From assembly GCA_023703575.1 (NCBI GenBank), contig CP097969.1, positions 1,273,517-1,337,516 on the forward strand: 64,000 bases of DNA. The letters run 5' to 3'. Positions 16,174 to 25,287 of this stretch are shown in pieces; position 1 is the stretch's first letter; the number at the start of each line of letters is the position of its first letter. Source of the stretch: SAR86 cluster bacterium (lineage in GTDB: Bacteria > Pseudomonadota > Gammaproteobacteria > Magnimaribacterales > Magnimaribacteraceae). Made by a program: the position numbers and the translations under genes. The notes under the pieces are model-generated. The model saw only the letters and a list, made by a program, of their open reading frames with translations. It searched no databases and had not been told where the DNA came from.

Positions 16174-16455
16174 ATGAATATTAACTTTACAAATCACTCA
16201 AGATCCAGAATGCAGCAAAGAGGTATATCAAAAACTGCTGTAGAACACATAATCAAACACGGAGACTGTCATTTTGATGGTCATGGAGGAAAAATATATT
16301 TTATAAAAAAGAAAGATAGGGATTACCGAACATCTGACTTGCCTAAAAGTAAATTTGACTCTATCAAGAAACAGCTTAATGGATATGTCGTAATTTCTGA
16401 AGACTCTGATGTTGTTATAACTGTGGGTCATAAATATAAAAGGAGGAGAAGTTAG
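16174..16455 (+). CDS. DUF4258 family protein (RelE-fold toxin-like)
   Basis: 93 residues, basic. The N-terminal HSRSRMQQRGIS motif, a central Gly/Phe strand region and the final VVITVGHKYKRR strand are typical of DUF4258, a family with the small RelE/ParE-like RNase or toxin fold. No usual antitoxin is seen; the next gene encodes a cysteine-rich protein that might play that part. It is under the ECF motif at 16138-16166, with a probable leaderless mRNA. A stress-induced RNase is plausible, but catalytic residues are not conserved enough to claim activity. Confidence 0.7.
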   Translation: MNINFTNHSRSRMQQRGISKTAVEHIIKHGDCHFDGHGGKIYFIKKKDRDYRTSDLPKSKFDSIKKQLNGYVVISEDSDVVITVGHKYKRRRS

Positions 16456-16458
16456 AAG

Positions 16459-16839
16459 ATGAAAAAATTTTATCATTGCAACAGTTTTCGAGAAGCAAAA
16501 AAAATTGCGCAAAGGCTATCTATGCAGCATAAAAGATCGTGGTATGTCAGTAGAATTGAGGGACAATGGTTAGTCCGATTACCTCCTTTAAAGTGGCAAT
16601 GTGGTGGAGGACAATTTACCTTTCACTGTTTAAGTTGCAGTAATAAAGATCAACCAATTAATCAAGAACAGGTGATTTTAAAGGCCAGAGATGAAGGGGA
16701 AATTTTTAAATGTTACAAATGTGGGTCTAGTACTTATAGAATTTATGATAAAAAAAACAAGCTATATGATGAATATTATCCAGAATTAGAAGAGATGTGG
16801 AGAAGAGAAGATTACCCAGGAGAATACGACGACTACTGA
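16459..16839 (+). CDS. Cysteine-rich (zinc-knuckle-like) protein, unknown
   Basis: 126 residues. CLSC (about 56-59) and CYKC (about 89-92) form a possible four-cysteine zinc site, with a lone Cys before it; the C-terminus is acidic and rich in Tyr, Glu and Asp. The N-terminus is basic (REAKKIAQRLSMQHKRSW). It lies three bases after the DUF4258 gene, so the two are co-expressed under the ECF promoter. It might be a nucleic-acid-binding partner or antitoxin of the DUF4258 protein; no family recognised. Confidence 0.6.
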   Translation: MKKFYHCNSFREAKKIAQRLSMQHKRSWYVSRIEGQWLVRLPPLKWQCGGGQFTFHCLSCSNKDQPINQEQVILKARDEGEIFKCYKCGSSTYRIYDKKNKLYDEYYPELEEMWRREDYPGEYDDY

Positions 16840-16925
16840 AAGCTACTTCAACAATCTTTTAGTTTGCCTTCCAAAAATTTATTGTTTCACAATTATGATC
16901 ACAATTTTCTCTGTTACAAGAATGG

Positions 16926-19900
16926 TTATTTCCCTAAATATATGTAAGGGGCCCAATAAAAAGGATCTTTATAAGACTCTCCAAAATCTCCGTTAATAAA
17001 GGCTTGAGACACCTGTTGCAAAGAATTGGTAATATTTGAATTATTGATACCTCTAAACAATTCGCTATTAAATTTTGAAGCTGAGAGAGATTCAATTTCC
17101 CACATTGTCGTATACACTCCTTTTGCACCGCCAAGAAAAAAGGCCTGTGCAATGCCAGAATAGGCTTCTTTATCTATATGAGACGAATCAAAAGTTTTGC
17201 AGGCTGATAGAGCAACTATAGATCCTGAAAAATTATTTTCTGAGATATCAGATATTTTTAGTATTCCTGATTCTTGATCATTAACTGGAGTTAAAACCAA
17301 TCCAGGTTCCTCCGAAATAGAATTGCCGTATGGTAAAGAATGTGTTGCAAAATAAATTAAAGAATCAGAATGGAAATTTTTAAGACTTTGAAAATTTTTC
17401 TTAGTTGCATTCATGCCAAGCAAAATCATTTTTGAGTCAAATTCTGTGGATATTTCTATTATCTCTTCCTGTGTTTCTGGTAATGAAGCTAGCTGAGAAA
17501 GATCTGTGATATTTCTTGTCTTAAAGACTTCATTTTCTAATGCATCAAAAAATGGATCTCCTACACCAAGAAAATTAAGGGGACTGTTTTCACTTGTCAG
17601 ATTTAGGAAAGAACTAAGAGAAGGTAAATAGCTGACTTCAAAATTCTCTGATAAATATTTATTCTTATAATTTAAAGCGTGAAAGGGAATATACTTCAAA
17701 ATACCTTCAGAGATGATGTAGACCTTTTTAATTGAATCAAGTGAGCTAAGATCATAAATAACTTGAGAAAGATCATTGGCGTGTTTTCGATTTTGATTTA
17801 TGTATTTAAAATTTGAAAATTCGTCATAAACTTTTAAAACCTCTGTATCCGATAATTCATAACTTCTTACTGTGACCATATCTCCATATATCCTAAAAAC
17901 AATTCTTCTTTCACTGCTTTTGATAGAAAAATGATATTCGAGAACTTCATTTTGCTTAAGATTTTCTCTAATTCTGTCAATCAGCTTGTCATTACCAATA
18001 GTTTTTTGATCGGTAAATTTATCTAAGACGTCATTTAAATAATTTCGATTAGAGTCTTGTTCAAATCTTAAATTTCTAATTTCATTTTGGTCATAATCTT
18101 CCACTAATGTTAAGTAGTTATTGATTCTAAAATTTGAGGCAAATATTTTCTTAATTTTAGAAATAACACCACTTTCAAGCATCTCATCATTAATGTTTAC
18201 CCTATTTAAGCTTAAAGACTTATCAAAGTCGTTTTTCTTCACCTTCATTATCATTTCTAAGGTAGATGCCGGAAAACTGAAAAAGTCATAATTTCCTGAA
18301 TAATATTCATATTTATCATGAGCAACTATAGCGGCATGCAAAAGCATAAGCAGTTTGTCTTTAAGATAATGGCTCTCTATTGTCTGAAAAAAAGAATCTT
18401 TAGGCGATAACGTATAAATTATGCCAGCTGATCTTGCAAAAAAAGTATAGAACTCTAACAAAATTTTTGAGTGCTCTTTTTTTTGTTCATCATCATCAAA
18501 AAAAATATAACTATCTGAAATATGGTAAAGATTCATGAATTTCTGAATTGCGTCACATTCTCTAACTTGATTCTCAATTGAAGAGGTATTCTTAGAGAGA
18601 CAGTCTATAATTTCTTCATTTGTAGGAAAAACAATCTCGGTATTTTTAAAAAAGTCAGTAGCAAATTTTTTGTTTTCTTCAAAATTTAAAGTCATTTCAG
18701 CGATCCTAAACAAAATTCCTTCATTTCCAATGTTATTAATATTAATTTCTTTTGGGAGATCAACTAGCATTGATTGGATCATTTTTGAAACTTGTTTCAT
18801 CATTGTCTTGCATTCATCAGAACCATTTCTACATTCCTTCAAAAATAGATCATTTGAAGCTTGATGATCAATATTTACGTCAGAGCCTGACAAGATAAAG
18901 GTAACATCGGACTGTATTTGTTTAGATTCATCATCAGGGAGAGATCCCAATAGAGTGTAAGTATCCCCGTATGGATTAATCAACGTCTTATAAAAATTAT
19001 CAAAATTAGTTTTGTAAATCTGATCATTTTCATATTTTGTAAAGATCCTATTTACATTTTCCATAGTTTTATATTTTGTAGGAAAACAGAAAGTATCAAT
19101 AAAATTTCTCGTAATTGCATGAATCCTTTTATCATCTCTTAGCTTTGTAAAGGTTTCCTCATCACAGAGTTTATTTTTTTCTTGAAAGCTTTCAATTAAT
19201 ACATAACTAAAAAGGTCATCTTGAATATATTCATATTCGCTAATATCTAACTCTTTATTATTAAAGATAAGATAGAACAAGCTAATTCTTAAGTTTTGAA
19301 TACTATTAAGATCTAATGAACCTTCCGCAGTTATGTTTTCGATTTCATGTAAAAGATTAGAAATTGTCCAAATTTCAAATTTACCCGCATACATTTCAGG
19401 ATTTAATGAGTTTACAAAAAGGGTAGACTCCGAGATTATTTCATCAGTTTCACCGGAAAGAATCAGGGCTGAGAGCTTAATAATTTTCAACTGCAAGAGT
19501 ATTGGAAGATTATTATTAGGGATAATCTCATTTTCTTTGAAAGAATTGAAGACGACTCTCTCAGCATAATTTATTAGATCTACAGCAATGGTTGGATCTC
19601 TTATATATTGAACTTGATATGTAGCTAATTCTTTTATAAGACTTGCAAAATAAAGTTCAGAATCAAGTCTGAAGCTTTCTTTTTCAAGATCATCCATATG
19701 AATTATGAACGTGTCGACTATGTTTTCTATTTCACCATTTTCATAGAGTTGAAATAGGATTTCTGGAAAAAATATTAGAAAATATTCAAATGTTCCTCTT
19801 TCTAATTCTGGATCAGTTAAATTTCTTAAATTTTTTGAGAAATTCACCAAATCATTAAAAAGTACCATGTTATTCGGGTTTTGGATCTTTGTTTCACAAA

Positions 19901-20063
19901 AAACTTTCAAAGTTTTTTCTTGATACAGATACTCAGTAGTAACTTGCGGAAAGAATTGATCAAGATATCCTTCATCACAAAAGTCTAAGGGTTCTTCTGC
20001 GAGGAAAGAGCCAGGAAAAAGCAATAAAATTAAAATAAGGTATCTCTTATTTTTTAGTGTCAT
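16926..20063 (-). CDS. Second exported CHAT-domain (caspase-like) protease
   Basis: 1045 residues from the ATG at 20063 (a TTG at 20072 is the longer alternative). A signal peptide (about 1-22, LILILLLFPGSFLAEE) predicts export. Some 650 residues of acidic, Phe/Ile/Asn-rich helical sequence precede a C-terminal CHAT domain. Its dyad is intact: H908 in YFATHS and C955 in ALSACKT, then GGAKGVYTTMWEIE and YWAPYIYLG. It is a distant paralogue of the CHAT protein at 11911-14922 with the same size and layout. No ECF motif is seen upstream; its start lies about 60 bases after the tRNA-Ala gene on the same strand, so it may be read from the tRNA promoter or constitutively. It could act as sensor or initiator while the other products are induced. 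Confidence 0.85.
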   Translation of the reverse strand: MTLKNKRYLILILLLFPGSFLAEEPLDFCDEGYLDQFFPQVTTEYLYQEKTLKVFCETKIQNPNNMVLFNDLVNFSKNLRNLTDPELERGTFEYFLIFFPEILFQLYENGEIENIVDTFIIHMDDLEKESFRLDSELYFASLIKELATYQVQYIRDPTIAVDLINYAERVVFNSFKENEIIPNNNLPILLQLKIIKLSALILSGETDEIISESTLFVNSLNPEMYAGKFEIWTISNLLHEIENITAEGSLDLNSIQNLRISLFYLIFNNKELDISEYEYIQDDLFSYVLIESFQEKNKLCDEETFTKLRDDKRIHAITRNFIDTFCFPTKYKTMENVNRIFTKYENDQIYKTNFDNFYKTLINPYGDTYTLLGSLPDDESKQIQSDVTFILSGSDVNIDHQASNDLFLKECRNGSDECKTMMKQVSKMIQSMLVDLPKEININNIGNEGILFRIAEMTLNFEENKKFATDFFKNTEIVFPTNEEIIDCLSKNTSSIENQVRECDAIQKFMNLYHISDSYIFFDDDEQKKEHSKILLEFYTFFARSAGIIYTLSPKDSFFQTIESHYLKDKLLMLLHAAIVAHDKYEYYSGNYDFFSFPASTLEMIMKVKKNDFDKSLSLNRVNINDEMLESGVISKIKKIFASNFRINNYLTLVEDYDQNEIRNLRFEQDSNRNYLNDVLDKFTDQKTIGNDKLIDRIRENLKQNEVLEYHFSIKSSERRIVFRIYGDMVTVRSYELSDTEVLKVYDEFSNFKYINQNRKHANDLSQVIYDLSSLDSIKKVYIISEGILKYIPFHALNYKNKYLSENFEVSYLPSLSSFLNLTSENSPLNFLGVGDPFFDALENEVFKTRNITDLSQLASLPETQEEIIEISTEFDSKMILLGMNATKKNFQSLKNFHSDSLIYFATHSLPYGNSISEEPGLVLTPVNDQESGILKISDISENNFSGSIVALSACKTFDSSHIDKEAYSGIAQAFFLGGAKGVYTTMWEIESLSASKFNSELFRGINNSNITNSLQQVSQAFINGDFGESYKDPFYWAPYIYLGK

Positions 20064-20124
20064 GAAATACAAATCTTAATCATCATTAAGATAATCATAA
20101 CAAATAAGTTTATCCGATGAATTG

Positions 20125-20200
20125 TGGTGGAGCCAGTCGGGATCGAACCGACGACCTCATCCGTGCAAGGGATGCGCTCTCCCAGCTGAGCTATGGCCCC
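20125..20200 (-). tRNA. tRNA-Ala(TGC)
   Basis: Cloverleaf read by eye on the minus strand. The acceptor arm pairs GGGGCCA with TGGCTCC and the CCA tail is encoded. The D arm is AGCTCAGCTGGGAGAGC, the anticodon loop CTTGCAC gives TGC, and the T arm holds GGTTCGATCC. It stands alone, not in an rRNA operon. Confidence 0.95.
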
Positions 20201-20223
20201 ACTTAGGGATGGGTAGATTAACA

Positions 20224-20250
20224 AAAACTTACTACTTAGTAAGTTTTTTT
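20224..20250. terminator. Bidirectional hairpin terminator
   Basis: ACTTACT-ACTT-AGTAAGT stem-loop with an A-run before and a long T-run after. It separates the leftward crotonase gene from the leftward tRNA-Ala. Confidence 0.7.
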
Positions 20251-20256
20251 TTCAAT

Positions 20257-20949
20257 TTAGAAAGGATTAGCCATCTCTTCGATGGAGTCATTTATTCTTT
20301 TGACAACATCTTTTTGGTCAAGATCTTTTGTGAGTTTATAGTGTGGATGGCTCAATGTCGCTAAGTCTTTTGCAACTTCAAGAGCTTTTGTCATGAGTTC
20401 TTCAGGCTCGACAACTTCATCTAGATACCCAGCATTCACAGAATCAGATATGGGGTAGGCTTCAGCGTTTAAGATTGCTCTATACCAATGATTCTTGAGA
20501 ATCCTAGACTTTGAAATCTCTAAAATTGGAGTTGGAATCGACATACCATTTCGAGTTTCATTTGCTTGTACGATAAATTGACCCGATGCTCCAACTCTGT
20601 AATCAGCACAGCACAAAAGGAAAGCTCCTAAAGCGATTGCATGACCGCTAGACGCTGCTATGACAGGCCTTGGAAAGTTATAAATTCTAGACAAAAGCTT
20701 GAAACCAGCTTGTGTCATTTCGAGTGCAGCCTTTGGATCTCCTCCTGAAATAGTTTTTAAATCAAAACCAGCAGAAAATAAACCTTCTCGACCAGTAATT
20801 AATAAAGAGCCTTTGTCTTCAGGTACTGAATCTAGAAGAGAATTGATTGTATTACTCATGTTAGTTGAAAAAACATTAGCCTTTCCATCATCTAAAGTAA
20901 TAATTGAAACATCTCCATCCTTCGTTAAAGTTGCTGTTTGATCCGTCAT
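20257..20949 (-). CDS. Crotonase / enoyl-CoA hydratase-isomerase family protein
   Basis: 230 residues, slightly short for the family. It has the crotonase core: LFSAGFDLKTI (about 55-65, first oxyanion-hole segment) and GHAIALGAFLLCCADYRVG (102-120, second oxyanion-hole segment). The Glu pair of true hydratases is not evident, so hydratase activity is uncertain; isomerase or another CoA-ester activity is possible. The substrate would be a CoA thioester in the cytoplasm. It is a single gene, divergent from the SDR at 21019 and followed by a terminator. Confidence 0.8.
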   Translation of the reverse strand: MTDQTATLTKDGDVSIITLDDGKANVFSTNMSNTINSLLDSVPEDKGSLLITGREGLFSAGFDLKTISGGDPKAALEMTQAGFKLLSRIYNFPRPVIAASSGHAIALGAFLLCCADYRVGASGQFIVQANETRNGMSIPTPILEISKSRILKNHWYRAILNAEAYPISDSVNAGYLDEVVEPEELMTKALEVAKDLATLSHPHYKLTKDLDQKDVVKRINDSIEEMANPF

Positions 20950-21018
20950 AGTTTTTCCTTTTAATTTGTCTGTGTTCGTATAATCTTATAAGTAGTCGAA
21001 TAACTCAAATATTTAAAT

Positions 21019-21798
21019 ATGAAAATCTTTAAAAAACTTTCTAGATCAGTCAAAGGAAGAGTCGCAATCATTACAGGTGCTGGCAGTGGTATGGGCGAAG
21101 CAACAGCTAAAGTTTTTGCATCAGAGGGAGTTAAAGTTATTGCTACCGATGTAAATCAGGAGGAAGTCAATAGAGTTTCAACAGAAATAATAACAAGTGG
21201 CGGAGAATGTATGCCCCTTCTTTTAGACGTAACAGATTGTGCTTCAATAAATAAATGCATAGATGCCACCATCGAGACATATAAAACTATTGATTTCGTT
21301 ATCAATAATGCAGGGATATCTTCTGTTACTGCGGTAGATGATGAAAATTTTGAAAATTATTGGGATGATACTTTAAATGTAGTTCTTACAGGTCAAGTAA
21401 GATTAATTAGAGCCTCACTTCCACATCTTCTTGAATCTGATAATGGAAGAATAGTAAACATATCTTCTACTGAAGGCTTTGGTGCATCACCATTTCATAG
21501 TCCTTACACTGCTGCCAAACATGGGGTGATTGGTTTAACTCGCTCTCTCGCTCTCGAATTAGGCCCAAAAGGGGTAACAGTAAATTGTGTTTGTCCTGGT
21601 CCTATCAATACAAACATGACCGCGGCTATAGATCCTAAAGACAAAGAAACCTATGCTAGAAGAAGAGTTGGTCTAAAAAGATATGGTGAACCTGAAGAGG
21701 TTGCACATGCTACTCTTAATCTATGCCTCCCCTCTTCATCCTATATTAATGGCGTTTATTTGCCTGTGGATGGTGGTCTTTCTATAAGACGGGCTTAA
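21019..21798 (+). CDS. Short-chain dehydrogenase/reductase
   Basis: 259 residues, classical SDR. NAD(P)-binding TGAGSGMG (about 19-26), NNAG near 90, catalytic Ser in VNISS, YTAAK catalytic Tyr/Lys (YxxxK), and the PGPINTNM substrate-loop start are all present. The acidic ATDVN after the second strand favours NAD over NADP. The substrate alcohol or ketone is unknown. It is divergent from the crotonase, and its stop overlaps that of the carboxylesterase by 4 bases. Confidence 0.9.
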   Translation: MKIFKKLSRSVKGRVAIITGAGSGMGEATAKVFASEGVKVIATDVNQEEVNRVSTEIITSGGECMPLLLDVTDCASINKCIDATIETYKTIDFVINNAGISSVTAVDDENFENYWDDTLNVVLTGQVRLIRASLPHLLESDNGRIVNISSTEGFGASPFHSPYTAAKHGVIGLTRSLALELGPKGVTVNCVCPGPINTNMTAAIDPKDKETYARRRVGLKRYGEPEEVAHATLNLCLPSSSYINGVYLPVDGGLSIRRA

Positions 21799-23348
21799 AT
21801 ACCCTTGAATTCAAAATCTTGTAGTAAATCGTAGATCTCTATCCTATCTATATCTTTTTTTCCTACTTCAGATCCCAGTACCTGCCACTTATTTTCACCA
21901 GGCAATAATTTTTCCCACTCAGGCAGCTCTTCTGAATTTGGATTTCCTGATTCAGCAAAATTTGTCCAATAAGAAAGCATAATATCTGATAGCTCTTGAT
22001 TCTCTATAATGCCCAAGCCTCCGACTCCAAAGACATAGCTTATTTCGTAGGCATGGAAAGACCCTAATATTTCACCAGCCTTGCCTGAGGGTTTCTGATT
22101 AAAATGATAAAAATAAATATCTTCAGATCGTTCAGCCATAAATTTAGAGGCGAAGAAAGATGGTGCTCCAAACAAAGAGTCTCCCAATAATCTCTTGCTC
22201 GATTTGATCATCTCTTCTTTATCAGAGGCTGGATAGATAGAAAGAATTTTTTCAGCTTTTTCTTCAAATTTATCCAAAATCACCAGCTTATATTTTTCTA
22301 CTGAATTAACCGGAGGTGCGACATCTGCCAAAGGACTTCCCCAGTAAAGCGCCGTCCCTTCATCCGCATTGGTCCCGATGATTGTTGGGACCTTATGATT
22401 TGCACCTTCTTCAAAACTCTTCATCACAGGGGCGAGAATGGTTTTATCATCCACATAAAATGAAGAAGAAAATCCAATTTTTCCCACCTCAATTATCTTA
22501 TCTATAGGCAATTCTCTCATCAGCTTTAACTGATCATCATTATTTGGGATACCACAAAATTCTCCGAATCTTGATCCAAGATCTGCAGCAGAAAAGCCAT
22601 TACTCGATTTATCAGATGAATGGAGGGCCATTCTTGAAAAACCACCACTTTGGACAATTGCTTTGTGAAAAAGACCTTTTGAGAGAGGAGATACTAAAAG
22701 TGCGGCAACTGAAAATCCTCCAGCAGATTCCCCGAATATTGTGATATTAGATGGATCACCACCAAAGTTTTCTATATTTTCCCTTACCCAATGCAAAGCC
22801 TTAATTTGATCCAGCAAGCCAAAATTAGTTTTAAACTCTTCTTCACTGTCATTTATTGATGGATGAGCAAAAAAACCTAATTCTCCTAATCTATAATTTA
22901 TTGTTACAAGTATTTTTCCTTTCGAGAGTATTCCATCTGGTAAATAATTATCTCCCGATCCAAATCTTAAAGCACCGCCATGAATCCAAAACATAACTGG
23001 TAACTTTTCTTTAGGTGCTAAATCTCCTGAATATATATTCAGTCTTAAGCAATCTTCTGATTCTTGCGGCGGTTCCTCTTCAGGTATTTCAATTTCGTAA
23101 GCATTCGCAATTGAATCTCTAAATCCTCCCTCTCCTCTTCTAAATTGAGGACATTGTGGTCCAAAAGAACTGGCATCAAAATTTTCTACCCATGATTCAA
23201 CATCCTGAGGAGCACGCCATCTATTATTACCTGATGTATCTGCTGCATAAGGTATGCCTCTGAAACTGTAGCCCTTAATTCCATTAAATTCTTCAATTAA
23301 ACCTTCTACTGGTCCGCTTTTAGTTTCTACAACTGGTCTCACAAGCAT
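21795..23348 (-). CDS. Type B carboxylesterase
   Basis: 517 residues, alpha/beta hydrolase of the carboxylesterase/cholinesterase family. It contains the nucleophile elbow GESAGGFS (serine near 209), the oxyanion-hole HGGALRFGSG, an EDCLRLNIY segment typical of type B enzymes, and the catalytic His in GSFHAYEISYVFG. No signal peptide, so it is probably cytoplasmic. It would hydrolyse carboxylic esters, with specificity unknown. The divergent neighbour is the nucleoside hydrolase at 23390. Confidence 0.9.
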   Translation of the reverse strand: MLVRPVVETKSGPVEGLIEEFNGIKGYSFRGIPYAADTSGNNRWRAPQDVESWVENFDASSFGPQCPQFRRGEGGFRDSIANAYEIEIPEEEPPQESEDCLRLNIYSGDLAPKEKLPVMFWIHGGALRFGSGDNYLPDGILSKGKILVTINYRLGELGFFAHPSINDSEEEFKTNFGLLDQIKALHWVRENIENFGGDPSNITIFGESAGGFSVAALLVSPLSKGLFHKAIVQSGGFSRMALHSSDKSSNGFSAADLGSRFGEFCGIPNNDDQLKLMRELPIDKIIEVGKIGFSSSFYVDDKTILAPVMKSFEEGANHKVPTIIGTNADEGTALYWGSPLADVAPPVNSVEKYKLVILDKFEEKAEKILSIYPASDKEEMIKSSKRLLGDSLFGAPSFFASKFMAERSEDIYFYHFNQKPSGKAGEILGSFHAYEISYVFGVGGLGIIENQELSDIMLSYWTNFAESGNPNSEELPEWEKLLPGENKWQVLGSEVGKKDIDRIEIYDLLQDFEFKGI

Positions 23349-23389
23349 TTCTCCCTATTACTTATAAAAGAGTTAACATATCACGAAAT

Positions 23390-24370
23390 ATGAAAAAGAA
23401 AATAATAATTGATACTGACCCAGCAATGGGAACAAAGGGTGGTGATCCTGAAGATTGTTTTGCAATTATGCTTGCGATGAATTCTCCTGAGCTTGAAATA
23501 TTGGGCATCACAACCGTACAAGGGAATGTTCCTGTAGAGAGAGGTTTTAGCAATGCTAGCTATTTAGTTGAACAGCTTAGAAAAGATATACCTGTTCACA
23601 CTGGAAAACCTGGAACATATAGTCAGGATAGAAATGAAAAAAGAAAATGGCTTGGCCAGAGGGAGGAAATGGAACAATTGACTCCAATATTACCAATTGA
23701 AAACGATAAGAAAGGTGCACCAGCCTTTATTGCTGAAACAGCAAAAGAAAATTCTGGTGATATTGAGCTTGTGACTATTGGCCCTCTAACTAACATCGCT
23801 CAAGCTTTAGACTTAGATCCTGAATTGCCAACTCACATAAATAAAATAACCATGATGGCCGGAGCATCAACTGTGCAAGGAAATGTTACGCCAGCTGCAG
23901 AGTTTAATGTATGGGCCGATCCTGAATCAGCCGCTCGAGTCTTTGGCTCTGGCATTCCAATTAGAATGGTTCCATTAGATGTCTGCCATAAAACTAGATT
24001 TGGTAGAGAACAGCTCAATTTAATTGGAGAAAATGAACATCCCTTTTGTCAATTTGTTCAGAAATCAGTAGATCCATGGTTAAAAATAAATCCAAATAAA
24101 GAAATAATTGATCAAGGACTTCATTTATATGACTCTTTGGCTGTTGCCCTCTCGTTTATGCCTGAAATAGCAGATTTCAAAAAGGCCTATGTATCTATAG
24201 AAACTAAAGGTGAATTTACTGATGGACAAACAGTTAGCGAATTTAATGAATCTATCATGGGACAGATCTTCAAACCGAAGCCCAACTCTGAAGTAGCTTT
24301 AGATTTAGATGTTGAAGCTTTTAATTCCCTATTTAAGGAAAGGGTAATAGATTTTTTGGTAGAACTATAA
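23390..24370 (+). CDS. Inosine-uridine preferring nucleoside N-ribohydrolase family protein
   Basis: 326 residues. The N-terminal calcium and ribose-binding motif is IIIDTDPAMG followed by DPEDCFAIMLA (about 4-31); this differs from the usual DTDPGxDD by an insertion but keeps the aspartates. GPLTNIA near 131 and HLYDSLAVA near 245 are also family features. It would release base from ribonucleosides (or a related N-glycoside) to give ribose. It converges on a ribokinase gene with a one-base gap and lies near an ADP-ribosylglycohydrolase, which supports a ribose-salvage role. Confidence 0.85.
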   Translation: MKKKIIIDTDPAMGTKGGDPEDCFAIMLAMNSPELEILGITTVQGNVPVERGFSNASYLVEQLRKDIPVHTGKPGTYSQDRNEKRKWLGQREEMEQLTPILPIENDKKGAPAFIAETAKENSGDIELVTIGPLTNIAQALDLDPELPTHINKITMMAGASTVQGNVTPAAEFNVWADPESAARVFGSGIPIRMVPLDVCHKTRFGREQLNLIGENEHPFCQFVQKSVDPWLKINPNKEIIDQGLHLYDSLAVALSFMPEIADFKKAYVSIETKGEFTDGQTVSEFNESIMGQIFKPKPNSEVALDLDVEAFNSLFKERVIDFLVEL

Positions 24371-24371
24371 T

Positions 24372-25283
24372 TTATCCAAACTTTAAGACTTCTTGAGTAG
24401 TTGGCATAGAAGCCGATGCACCTTTCTTTGTCACAGAAATAGCGGCAGCTTTATTAGCAAAAATAGCAGCCTCTGATAAATCTTGCTTCTCAAGTAGGGA
24501 ACTAGCTAATGCTCCGATAAAACAATCTCCCGATCCAGTTGTATCGACGGCATCTACTTTATGACTCTCGATAAACTCATATTTATTATCTTGATGAATA
24601 TAGACTCCTTTAGATCCAAGAGTTACGACTATAGATTGTTGATTATTTAAACCCATGGATTCGATACTCTCTTTGATAGAATCCAAGGAATCTATTTGAA
24701 TTGATTGTTTTGTCAGAGACTCTAACTCAATTTCATTAACTACAAATAAATCAGTCTCAGAAAAAAGTGAATTACTTAATGTCAAAGCTGGTGCTACATT
24801 TAATATACGATAGCAATTTCTTTCTTTAGCCCTTAAGAATAGTTTCTCAATTTCTTTGGATTCAACTTCCATTTGAGAAATAAGGATATCTGTAGATGAA
24901 AGCACCTGATCACTCATCTGTTCGGATCGTGTATGAGAATTAGCTCCTGGGACAACTATTATTTGATTTTGAGAGGTACTTTCGACGACATTAATCAAAG
25001 CTACGCCAGATTCCCCATCATGACATTCCAATAATTCTGTATCAATATTTTCTGAGTCAAGTCTTTCTCTAAGTAGTTCGCCATAGAGATCATTGCCGAC
25101 TTTTCCGACAAACGACACATTTGAACCAGTCCTTGAGGAAGCTACTGCTTGGTTGGCACCCTTACCTCCAAGAAATGTTTCAAAGTTTTTTCCAAAAATT
25201 GTTTCCCCGTCTTTGGGTTTGGCATAGCTATAAACCACTAAATCCATATTGATGCTGCCAAAGACTGCAATAGGATTTGTCAT
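24372..25283 (-). CDS. rbsK: Ribokinase (PfkB family)
   Basis: 303 residues. PfkB signature one is FLGGKGANQAVASSRTG (about 37-53), and signature two is DTTGSGDCFIGALAS (about 243-257) with the catalytic Asp in GSGD. SINMDLV near the start and the small lid fit ribokinase best within the family. It would phosphorylate D-ribose to ribose 5-phosphate. It is 4 bases after the ADP-ribosylglycohydrolase gene on the same strand and adjacent to the nucleoside hydrolase, a coherent ribose-recovery set. Confidence 0.85.
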   Translation of the reverse strand: MTNPIAVFGSINMDLVVYSYAKPKDGETIFGKNFETFLGGKGANQAVASSRTGSNVSFVGKVGNDLYGELLRERLDSENIDTELLECHDGESGVALINVVESTSQNQIIVVPGANSHTRSEQMSDQVLSSTDILISQMEVESKEIEKLFLRAKERNCYRILNVAPALTLSNSLFSETDLFVVNEIELESLTKQSIQIDSLDSIKESIESMGLNNQQSIVVTLGSKGVYIHQDNKYEFIESHKVDAVDTTGSGDCFIGALASSLLEKQDLSEAAIFANKAAAISVTKKGASASMPTTQEVLKFG

Positions 25284-25287
25284 GAAT

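Noticed and set aside
16840-16926. TGTTACAAG near 16914 as a fifth ECF motif
   Set aside because: The second block TCGTTA is absent at the required distance, and no gene starts there.
8187-20063. Type III-E CRISPR (Craspase) or other CRISPR-linked CHAT system
   Set aside because: No cas gene and no repeat-spacer array in the window, and both CHAT proteins carry signal peptides, so a cytoplasmic RNA-guided complex does not fit. Only the logic of protease plus sigma factor is similar.
20125-20200. tRNA-Ala as attachment site of an integrated island (8-20 kb)
   Set aside because: No integrase, no repeated 3' tRNA fragment at the other side, and gene style is not different from the rest.
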